From contig OX638372.1 in assembly GCA_951812925.1 (NCBI GenBank), positions 85,209,058 through 85,273,057 of the forward strand: DNA of 64,000 bases, read 5' to 3'. Position numbers and translations under genes: made by a program. This document shows positions 55,108 through 64,000 of this stretch, piece after piece (the first letter of the stretch is position 1; every line of letters begins with the position of its first letter). The notes under the pieces were generated by a model. It worked only from the letters and a program-made list of their open reading frames with translations. It did no database searches and was not told the DNA's origin. The DNA is from Calliopum simillimum (lineage: Eukaryota > Arthropoda > Insecta > Diptera > Lauxaniidae).

Positions 55108-56555
55108 ATAACCTACACCCAGGGTATATTTACTTTGTCCTTCCGTTTGTAACGCAGAGAAGGAGGAGTGGCAGATATAGAAAAGTATATATATTCCTGA
55201 TCAGCGTCACCTCCTGAGTCGATATAGCCATGTCCGTCTGTCTGGCTGGCTGGTTGGGTGGCTGGCTGTGTGTTGAAGTACACTTTTTGGGAAAACTGAG
55301 CCAGATAATTCAATGAAATTTGGTACTCTGCCTCCGTCGTTAAAGTTAGCTCGGGAGAATGAAAATGAGCGAAATCGGTCAACAGACACGCTTTCCGCCC
55401 ATACAAAAAATTTATTCAAAATGCAATTTTAGGAGTAATTTTCACGACAATGCAACCAAAATACACTTAAATACTTCACATTGTAAGTGTAAGCTCTAAA
55501 AAAAAAACTGAGCAAATTCAGACAAGAGGGCGTAGTGCCTCCCATATAAGCAAAAGCTTCAAAACGTTATAATGAAAGCGTTTTTTGAGATATTCAAACC
55601 CAATTTGACTCAGACACTAAGAATTGAGGGGGTTAGAAGCAAAGGGGTACAAGTGACAAAAAGTAAATTTTGAGTAAAATACAGTTAAAGTCAATGTTAT
55701 ATAGTAAATTCCAGTGTGGGTTAAACATTTTAACTTAACTTGTTTTAGAACCCTTGAAGTATCCTCTGTCCAACATATTTTTCAAAAATTTCCTAGTTAT
55801 CACCAGTAAAAAGTTATTAATACTTTACTGAAAGCCTACTGCACTTGTACCCCTTTGCTTCTAAACATCTGTAAATAAATTTTCGTATTTGAACAAAAAC
55901 ATTTTATACAAATTTTTGTTCTAATGTAAAAAATACATAATTTTCAATCGTTTAGAAGCAAAGGGGTACAAGTACAAGGGCTTTTAGTAAAGTACTAATA
56001 ACTTCTGAAAGAGAACCCCTAGAAAAATTTTAAAAAATACATCAAACAGAGAATTTGTCAAAGATTCTAAAAGTTGGGGCAATTCGTTATTTCTTAGGCT
56101 GTGTGAGCTGTTATGCATCGTTAACTTTACTATTTATTTACTACAAAAAAAAATTTAAGTCACTTGTACCCCTTTGCTTCTAAACAAAACTGTAATTTTG
56201 TTAACTGGCTTTTCTGCATCGTGCTCTACAGAGGCCTAGGACCTTAAAAGTTAAATTATTATTTTTGTCCCAAATAAATTAATGCTCGCTCTATATATTC
56301 CTGTGCTTAACTCAATTTTTCGCGTATTGTCACTTGTACCCCTTTGCTTCTAACCCCTCAATTATAAATGAAAGCTCCCAACAAAAATTGGGTGAAATCC
56401 GACAAGGGGGCGTGGCATCTCCCATATAATCAAATGTTTCAAAATGCTATACTGAAAGACTTTTTTGAGATAATTCAACCAAATTTCACTCAGACACTAA
56501 AAACTATAAATGCAAGCTCTGTACAAAAACTGAGTGAACTCGGACAAGAGGGCGT
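55108..56555 (+). mobile_element. mini-me/DINE-like element, copy C, split by a MITE
   Basis: It has the same start as copy A (ACACCCAGGGTATATTTACT), core CAGCGTCACCTCCTGAGTCG, a short GGCT tract and GGGCG boxes (one intact GGGCGTGGCATCTCCC near 56408). The element is interrupted at 55626-56359 by a MITE and truncated after GAGGGCGTTTT near 56555. Confidence 0.8.
55626..56359. mobile_element. 734-bp MITE with AATT flanks and five internal copies of its terminal motif
   Basis: The termini GAGGGG(G)TTAGAAGCAAAGG...TACAAGTGAC are inverted. AATT lies on both sides (55622-55625 and 56360-56363), and copy A shows the uninterrupted AAAATTATAAATG. The motif AGAAGCAAAGGGGTACAAGT occurs five times in the two orientations (about 55634, 55850, 55952, 56163, 56335), with longer inverted arms at 55740-55880 and 55950-56090. 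The class is unknown. Confidence 0.83.
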
Positions 56556-56559
56556 TTTT

Positions 56560-57620
56560 ATGTACACATACATAAGTACGTTTGTGTTAAAGTATATTAA
56601 ATTAATTTTTTTTTTAATTTCAGTAAATTTCTAAAGCTGTCCATCTGTTTTTTAATACAAAACCAACACAACCAGTGATATAAATTCTACGCGAGAAATG
56701 GATGTGGAAAGAATAATGTAAGTAAAAAAGCTTTTATTAAATTATTCAATGTTATGTATTTAATATCGGAGTAATATTTAGCACACAAGTATCAAATCTA
56801 AATCTAATATCATTTAAATATGTTGTGTTTAAGGCAGCTAAAATAAGAACTGCTACATTTTCTATTACATCACTAAGTACTTCTACTTTATTAGCCTCAA
56901 TACTTTATTTAAGCATTAGTAGTTCAAAAAAACAATTACGTACTTTTGAGTATTTAAAATAAAATCAAATAATTTGCAAATTTATCATCGCCATTAGCAA
57001 CATGGGGGCATGGGAAAGTAACCATGAATGAAATTAAACTACGTTTTGCAATTTGATGCACTTAACTGAAACATGTCAACCTACGAAGGTATTCCAAAAG
57101 GTAATTACTCTCTGCTCTGCTTGAGAATTTAATTTTGTATCCATTTAATAAAATAGCGAGCGTGCCGTGCCATTTTCGTATATGACAATTTAGGAAAATA
57201 TTTCCTTCTGTCAGTTTCATCTCTTCATTTTCGACTTCAAGTGATAGAAATTGTTTTAAATTAGAGTTAAAAGGAAAATGATTTTGCAATTTAAATTCCT
57301 CAACATTGAGAGTGTATATTACACTACTTTACAAATGATTATTCAAAAATGTTTCAACTGTAGGTGCCACTTTTAAAATTAAAAAAAAAAAAAAATTAAA
57401 ATCAACTTCAAATTTATACAGGAAAAAAATTTGTACATAATCATTTTGTTTTTTTATGTATATCATATTCTATATATTTGTGAAGAAAATAAGATACTAT
57501 TTAAGAAAACCGATAAAAATATTAAAAATGGCCGAATCGCATTTTTGCCTATTTTTCCATTATTTTTTATTTTATTTTTCATAAATTTGTATATTATATA
57601 GGATGTATTTCACATAAGGT
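56560..57620. other. Non-coding AT-rich stretch
   Basis: No gene recognised. The minus ORF 57062-57289 has no motif. Confidence 0.45.
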
Positions 57621-57629
57621 TGCGAAGCA

Positions 57630-58540
57630 TCAAAAAGGTGATAGAGGAGGCCTAGACTAACAAAAACTTGCACATGAGGGGGGTATTAAATTTACCACTA
57701 AGGAGTCAAAGGGTTAAAACTGATTTTCTGACTTGTTTCAGAAAAAAATTTTCTTGGATCACCCTTACGTTTTAGAGAAAACTTTTTCTAAGAGAAACTT
57801 TTAGCTCATTGTATGAGCTTTTGAAGAGTGCATTTGGTTCAAAGAGTTCAAACGGATTTCTCAAAGTTCTGGACCTTCAAAGATGATGTATTCATTTTTT
57901 TTTTTTCCTAATTTTTGACTTTGGCGGTCATTTTAGTATAGAAAAGGTCCTATTAACATACACTTTTATATATATATATAATTTTTTTTTTTTGGAATTT
58001 TCGTGAAATTTTTCTTTTTATTTAATTTGTCTTCCCAACTTTTTAATGTGAGGTCGAAAAAAATACTTTCCTTAGTAACACACGGGTTACTCGCTGCATT
58101 GATGTGCGCGCTTTCTACTGGAGCCTTGAAGCTGATTGTTCTTGAAAAGTATTTTTTACTGAATTCAATTAAGAAAATTGGTATGACAAATACAGAATTA
58201 AAGAAAATTTAACGAGAATTCTAAAAAAAAATTATATTGGGATATATTAATAGGACCATTTTCATACTATAATGGCCGCCAAATTCAGAAACTAGGAAAA
58301 AAAATTCAAATATCAACTTTTAAGGTCCAGAACTTTGCTAAATCCTTTTGAACTCTACAAGCCAAATTCATTTTTTAAAAGCTCATACAATCAACTAAAA
58401 GTTTCTTATAAAAAAAGCTTTCTCTAAAACGCTAGAATGTCGCAATAAGTTTTTTTTTCTAAAACAACACAGAAAATTAGTTTTAACCATGGAACTCCTC
58501 AGGCGTACATTTTAACCCCCCCCCCTCCTCTATCACCTCC
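57630..58540. repeat. 0.9-kb palindromic element, moderately diverged
   Basis: The arms 57630-57960 and 58245-58540 are reverse complements with visible divergence. Landmarks are GGTGATAGAGGAGG and CCTCCTCTATCACC, AAAGTTCTGGACCTT and AAGGTCCAGAACTTT, and GGTCCTATTAA and TTAATAGGACC. A spacer of about 280 bp contains a non-homologous ORF (58003-58212). The right arm has a C10 run at 58516-58525 where the left has GGGGGG. Confidence 0.82.
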
Positions 58541-60480
58541 CAATTAATTTTCTTTAATTTGACATATAGTACATTTAAACATAAATACTGGTTCTTGAGA
58601 TATAGTTAGCAGAAGATGGATGATATTGCACTGAGCCTGAAATTTTTATGACCTTTGTCAAAGAATTTCAAACTTGGTTAAGCGGTCGCGGGGTACGCAC
58701 AGTGAGCCAAAAGTAAGTAAAATACATCAACACTTATTTCCTGACGATTTTTCTGAAATTTACTTGAAAATATTTTGGAAGGTGCTCTGCAATATATCTA
58801 CTACTTCTGAAATATGTGCTCTCCCGTATATTATTGGAAATCGCGATTTTCCCGAAATTCTCAGGCAAAACGACCCCTGACAGCCCCTCATGTCGACATT
58901 ATCTTGTTCATCTATTGGGAAGATTATTTTCGAATATGCCCATATAAGTTTTTCAGACAGCACAAATATTTTATGCTGTCTTACGTTTTTTTATTTATTT
59001 CAATAACTTTTTTCTATTTGTAGCATTTCAAAACAGCATCAAAAAATATATTAGTAGGTAAAATTTTATGACAATTAAACCAAAACTGTAGAAGTACTGA
59101 ACTTTTATATGGTGTGACAGCACTGTACGGTCCGCCCGAAAAATATCTATATAACAAAAAAAGTTGCGAAATTTTCAAACTCATCTTTAACTATAGCCCA
59201 ACATTTACATTGATTTCCAGATAAATGTTAACAAGTAATTTTACAACACTTTCTGACACTCACAATCTGCTTTTTCAAGCGACTGAAAATATCACACAGA
59301 TGCCATATGGGGCGAGATGTACACGATGTATATCATAGCGAATATACCATATAAATTAGTAAATTGAACATATTATTTCATTATTTTGGCGCCATCTTGA
59401 TTTACGAGCTTTTAAAAGGAATTTTTTATTTTTCTCTCAATTCACACTTCCTTCGCCTTCATTACCACCACGATGCCAAGCAAGAGCATTACCACCATTA
59501 GCACCAACAGAGAACTTGGTTAAGAACCGCAAAAGTTTGTTGCAGCAAAGAAGTTTTTTGCAATCGAACTTTTTCGTTATAAATTTTCTTTCTTTTTCTT
59601 TTTATCTTTATTCTTTCTGTCTTTTTCTTGTGTTGTATTTGCTAACATTTTTGCAATTAGTAAAGAGCATAACAACGAATTTGGTATGTTTTCTCTTCTT
59701 CTTTTCCAATTCTGTTGATAAACTTTAAAAAGATTTCAACATTTTACAGAGCAAAGACGAAAAGTTACAACTTGTCAGAAACATAGATTTTTTATTAAGT
59801 TTTTAATTGTGTTTAAATTACAATTTCATGTTTATTCGCATTTAATTGGAAAGTTGTTTTGTTGATATGGTGCATTTAACTTTTGGAACAAAAGTTTAAT
59901 TGAGAGCCACCACTTGGACATGCATTGGCGTAAAGAATCAAAATATAACACACTTGTATTATCTTTTATGCAAGGATTTCAAATTATTTATGTGGAATAA
60001 TAAACAACTTGTGGGGGTGTAACCTTTAGCCAGTGATCGGCACTTCATAGCTCAATTTAGCTCTGAAATTTCTATCTATCGTTGTCCATCTCTTTCTATC
60101 TCGTATCTATCTTCTCTCACACATAAGCTCACTCTCTTTAATTTGCCAACCACTGCTAAAGGCTGACCAAGAATTATACCCTATACAATAAAAGTTCTGA
60201 ATAACTCCGTCAGTATATAGTACTAGGCCAATCAGCCTACCATCTTAACATAAATTATCTATCTTCCCATGGAATACGTATAAAACACATAAAACAGTCA
60301 AATCAAAATGGCTGACCAAAAGTCGAAAAATAAATTGTTTTTTTAAATTACTTTTTACAGATTATATTGTCTTACTGACATTCATAGACCTCGAAACAAC
60401 GATAAGAAAGATCCAAGTATTCCTACAGCGTTCTTGGCACATCCCAGAAAGTACTCTTCTAAGGCGCAACATTCCGCTAA
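58541..60480. other. Non-coding; no gene recognised
   Basis: ORFs at 58674-59023 and 59516-59728 lack motifs. Near 60015 GGGGGTGTAACCTTTAGCC and near 60160 GGCTGACC...ATACCCTATA resemble mini-me ends and may be a degraded copy. Confidence 0.4.
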
Positions 60481-60490
60481 TTTAAATGAA

Positions 60491-61326
60491 AACTAGTAAG
60501 GGTGGTATCTTTGGCCTGGCCAAAAACTACAATAAATACCCTACACTGCATTTCAAGCATATTATTCAAAACTTAGTTGATAAATACTATGCAATATTTT
60601 TGTGCATACAAGTATTTATTAAAATAAATTATTTTATTCTTCCGCAACTCCTAGCAGAGTCTTTGAGTTTACCTAGATTTTGCGTAGAGCTTGCATTTAC
60701 TGTTCTGAGCGCTTGAGTAAAATTCGGTAAAGTTTTCTTATAAAAATCTTTCAGTATAGCATTTTGAAACTTACGCTCATATGGGAGGTGCCACGCCCTC
60801 TAGTCCTACTTTGCCTACTTTCTGCTCAGAGTTTGCAATTAATCTTCTTAGTGTTTGAGGAAAATTTGGTTAGATTATCTCAAAAAATACTTATAGTATA
60901 TCGTTTTGAAACTTTTACTTATATGGGAGGTGCAACGCCCTCTCGTCCAAGTTCACCTAGTTTTTGCTCAGAGCTTGTACCCACTATCCCTAGTATTTAT
61001 ATGTATTTTTTGTCTGTTATTACAAATAATGCTCTTATTATTGTATTTGAAATACATTTTTTGTTTAAGCGGTAGGCGTGTCCGTTGACCGATTTCGGTC
61101 ATTTTCAATCCCCCGAATTAGCTTTTATGACGAAGGCAGAATACCAAATTTCATTGAATTGTGTTGCTCAGTTTTCCCAAAAAATTTATTTCCACGCACA
61201 CCCAGCCAGCCAGACATACGGGCTATATCGACTCAGGAGGTGACGCTGATCAAGAACCTGCCTCGCCTCCTTCTCTGCGTTACAAACGGAAGGACAAAGT
61301 GAATATACCCTGGGCGTAGGGTATGA
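60491..61326 (-). mobile_element. mini-me/DINE-like element, copy D
   Basis: Reverse orientation: AGTAAGGGTGGTATCTTTGG at the left, ATACCCTGGGCGTAGGGTAT at the right, core CTCAGGAGGTGACGCTGATC near 61233, and two GGGAGGTGCMACGCCC units. The GTCY tract is reduced to CCAGCCAGCCAG. Confidence 0.78.
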
Positions 61327-61329
61327 TAA

Positions 61330-61880
61330 AGTGTTTGCTGTAAAAATTGTGTTGTTACTACAAAAGAGATCCGATTTGAATGTTTGGATATGGAATCTCT
61401 TCATAATAGAGAGCACTTAAGAACCCTTAACACAGCATGTCATTGTGGGAATGCACATCTTTGGAAACACATGAAATACGCTTCAAATACGCTTCCGTGG
61501 AAGTTAAGTGGAAGCACACATTTGGAAGCATGTGAAATACGCTCCCATGGAAGTTTTTCAACATTTTAAGTTGCATTTCACAAAAACTAAATTTTTTCTG
61601 TAACTTTTGTTAGATTTATTAACTTTTAACAGCAATAAAAAAAAAAATGAATGAATTTTGTATGCTAACTGAGATGTGCTTCTATTTCGCTCTTCTTGGA
61701 AGCATCTTCATTTCTGTCCATTGGGATGTTTCAGGGAATTTTCATGCTGTTATATAAGTTATTTAAAATAAGACGCTTTAAGAAAAAAAAAATTTTTTGC
61801 AATGCTTTCCAGTACAGCACATTCGATTTTATTTATGAGTAAAAAAAACTGCAAAAGGATTTTTCGAAGTTATGTCATTA
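61330..61880. other. Non-coding; short imperfect duplication
   Basis: 61455-61560 holds two copies of a ~55-bp phrase (TTTGGAAACACATGAAATAC / TTTGGAAGCATGTGAAATAC). No gene. Confidence 0.5.
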
Positions 61881-61887
61881 AAGGGCA

Positions 61888-63120
61888 CTATACGAGGGCT
61901 ACTCGATATATTTCTGGCCTAATAATGAAAATGCGAATATTTATCATCAAAAATGGTTTTATTGTTTTTCAAAATATTCTCCAGCATGATTTATACACTT
62001 TTGTATGCGCTCAAACCAATTGTCGAAGCACTTTTCCCACTCCGATTGAGACACCTTCAAAACATAGTTTTTGAACGCTTCAACAGCATCTTCTGGCGAC
62101 GAAAATCGTTGACCGCGCATTTTTTTCTTGATGTGCGGGAGTTAAAAGAAGTCATTGGGTGCCAAGTCAAGGCTGTACGGCAAACGACCCATCAATTCGA
62201 CGTTTTGACCGGTCAAAAAGGCGCTGGTTTGAGCCGATGTGTGAGAGCTCGCATTGTCATGGTGAACAATGATTCGTCTTCTCTTGTTCGTTTTTCGAAT
62301 TTCTCCGAAGACTTTAGGCAAATTGACCGTCCTACGTTGCTTAAGGGGGTACAGTCGCCGCATGACCAGTTTTGCCGAAGAAACAGGCGACCATTTGCTT
62401 CGAAGTGCTTCTTCCACGAACAACTTTCGTTGGATTTGGCTCGTCTTCGAAGACCCACACGGTCGATTGCAGTTTTGTTTCGGGCTCATACGCATAGATC
62501 CATGATTCATTACCTGTGACAATCATATAAACGTCTTTTGAAGCACCGCGATCTTATTTTTTCAACATTTCTTTGCACCAATCGACACAAGCCTTTTTTT
62601 GAGCGATTGTCAAATTGTGCGGGATTCAACTAGAACAAACCTTTTTTACGGGCAGATGTTCATGAAATATCAAATGTATTGGAGTGGAACTAATGCCCAA
62701 AGATGCCTCTATCTTACGGTATGTCACATGACGATCTTGCATTATCAGTTCACGCAAGGCATCAATGTTCTCTGGCACAACAGCCGTTTTTGAACGACCT
62801 TCACGGAATTCGTCTTTGAGCGAGCGTCGGCCACGATTGAATTCATTAAAGCAGTTTTTCACAGTGCTACAGAATGGTGCTTTATCGCCATACAAAGATT
62901 TGAGTTCATCGATGTACTCTTGTTGTGATAATCCACGTCGAAAGTTGTGAAAAATGATCGCACGAAAATGTTCACGAGTTAATTCCATTTTTTTGCCAAA
63001 TTGATTTTTTCAAGTCACTGTAAACAACACAAATGATGGTCGTACGTCAAAACGTTGTGAGTACGTTTATGCTAAAAAATGTCAAACTTTCCAATGGCAA
63101 TGTCAGATTGCACCTGGCAA
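61888..63120 (-). mobile_element. mariner element, right terminus lost
   Basis: The left (3') end is TA then CGAGGGCTACTCGATATATT (61888), a recognisable mariner terminus. The transposase is on the minus strand. The 5' untranslated part upstream of the ATG (GTTGTTTACAGTGACTTGAA, near 63020 on the minus strand) is followed outward by sequence without a matching terminus, so the right end is truncated or diverged near 63120. Confidence 0.82.
62080..62988 (-). pseudogene. mariner transposase (DD34D-type), frameshifted, catalytic Asp to Asn
   Basis: ATG at 62988 starts MELTREHFRAIIFHNFRRGL. The first helix-turn-helix follows, then DEFREGRSKTAVVPENIDAL (linker) and DRHVTYRKIEASLGIS (second helix-turn-helix), to SSTPIHLIFHEHLPVKKVCS. 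After a gap with a frameshift, 'VTGNESWIYAYEPETK' should carry the first catalytic Asp (VTGDESW in this family), but the codon at 62511-62509 is AAT. Then VWVFEDEPNPTKVVRGRST and VACFFGKTGHAATVP, IIVHHDNASSHTS (second Asp present) and GRLPYSLDLAPNDFF (third Asp present). At least three frameshifts are present. Length and motif order match full mariner transposases of about 345 residues. Confidence 0.9.
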
Positions 63121-64000
63121 CACTTAGTGTTGGCAAAATTGATTTTTTTCGAAAAAAACGTGTTTTTGGGTTAAAAATTCAAATTTTTTTTATGTAAGCT
63201 TCATTTTTTCATCAATGTATTCAGCACACTCAAGTGATTATTTTCTTGAAAGATATCAAAAGCATATCTTGTACAGTTTTGGAGAAATTTACATAAAACT
63301 GTTAAAAATTACAAAATAGCATCACCCTTTTTGCCACCCACAATATATGAAAAATTTGGGATAAGATCTAATACGTCATTATCGATAGCATTTAATGTGT
63401 TAAGAAGAATAATCAAGGGATTTTACAAAGTCATTAAGCCACCTCTAGATATATTTTTCTAGTTTTTCGAAATTTGTAGACTTCTTTAACATTTTCCATG
63501 TTTCTCAAAATATTTCGAAGAACTCATCACCATTTGCTTAATACTACCTATACCAGCATTTTTGGAATTTTCGATATATTCAACATGTTTGGGCCATTTA
63601 TATATTTCGCCTAGTACATATTCATTTTTGACATTTTTCGACATACATAAAAAAAAAACTTTTTTTCTCTGTCTTTTCGTTTTTTTCAACATTTTGGTCA
63701 TTTCTCAAATTTTTTGGACTTTTAAATTCTCACACCACACAATGGGAGATTGTGGCCATAAATAGGTAAAATTTGAAAGTGCTATGGATTTAAAAAATTT
63801 TTACGCCAATCGTCAGATAATACTTAGGGACGGAAAAAAAACTATAAAAGTTTAAAATTTTGTTTTGGTTTAGCAACACAGTGAGCCCAAAGTTGGACTT
63901 TAAACAGAAAAAATGCTCTACAGAACTTTTAGAATTAGAAACTGTTGGATAAAAGCTCTAGTTAATTTGTTTTAAGCCCGATCCAATAATGTAGCATATC
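63121..64000. other. Non-coding AT-rich end of window
   Basis: No gene is recognised. The style is similar to the palindrome arms (AAAGATATCAAAAGCATATC), but no partner is in the window; an arm may continue outside. Confidence 0.4.

Noticed and set aside
1..64000. LTR retrotransposon or endogenous retrovirus
   Set aside because: No long direct terminal repeats, protease/integrase motifs or envelope-like ORFs were seen; all RT motifs are of the non-LTR type.
1..64000. CRISPR array or bacterial operon
   Set aside because: Repeats are transposon-derived with variable units; introns, TATA box and element types indicate an insect genome.

Overview
The window is AT-rich eukaryotic DNA, most likely from a higher fly (Brachycera, perhaps a tephritid or related acalyptrate). 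The organism call is inference. It rests on four mini-me/DINE-type elements with the conserved 'GATCAGCGTCACCTCCTGAG' block next to a GTCT/GGCT microsatellite, on insect-type mariner, pogo-like, RTE-like and I/R1-like elements, and on a candidate 76-nt intron. No bacterial gene organisation, rRNA gene, intact tRNA or CRISPR array is visible. Nearly every longer ORF is a decayed transposase or reverse transcriptase, a shadow of a palindrome, or low-complexity sequence. The one credible host gene is a tiny secreted-peptide gene on the minus strand at 24.44-24.70 kb, with a TATA box, a signal peptide and one putative short intron. Layout: 0-4.4 kb is non-coding with a diverged palindrome (2.52-3.54 kb); 4.4-6.4 kb is an I-like LINE with RT, RNase H and a Cys/His tail; 6.56-7.15 kb is a second palindrome; 9.8-12.06 kb holds a GGGCGTGGCACC repeat and two LINE relics; 12.06-15.67 kb is a pogo-like transposon with a 2.07-kb palindrome lodged in its left terminus; 17.8-18.65 kb is a second pogo-like transposase relic; 20.06-22.79 kb has a mini-me element, a TA-flanked pogo-like MITE and a palindromic MITE whose empty site is also in the window; 25.6-31.5 kb has a mini-me element followed by a 4.8-kb hAT-like element with an exact 8-bp target duplication, carrying a foldback array and a tandem array; 34.7-36.7 kb has a palindrome and a MITE with perfect 38-bp termini; 37.07-40.13 kb is a mariner-family element split by a second Tc1/mariner-type element and by a Helitron that itself carries an RTE fragment; 41.0-41.9 kb is an RTE-like LINE; 42.37-46.97 kb is a four-level nest (mini-me, hAT-like, pogo-like, 2.9-kb palindrome); 49-51 kb and 53.6-54.3 kb hold LINE relics; 55.1-56.6 kb is a mini-me element split by a MITE; 57.6-58.5 kb is another palindrome; 60.5-61.3 kb is a fourth mini-me copy; and 61.9-63.1 kb is a mariner whose first catalytic Asp codon reads Asn. 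What stands out is the density of long near-perfect palindromes (six, 0.6-2.9 kb). Two of them sit exactly inside the terminal inverted repeats of pogo-like elements. If transcribed, the largest would form hairpin RNAs with arms over 1 kb, which are plausible sources of siRNAs. All family assignments come from reading motifs by eye; no search was run.
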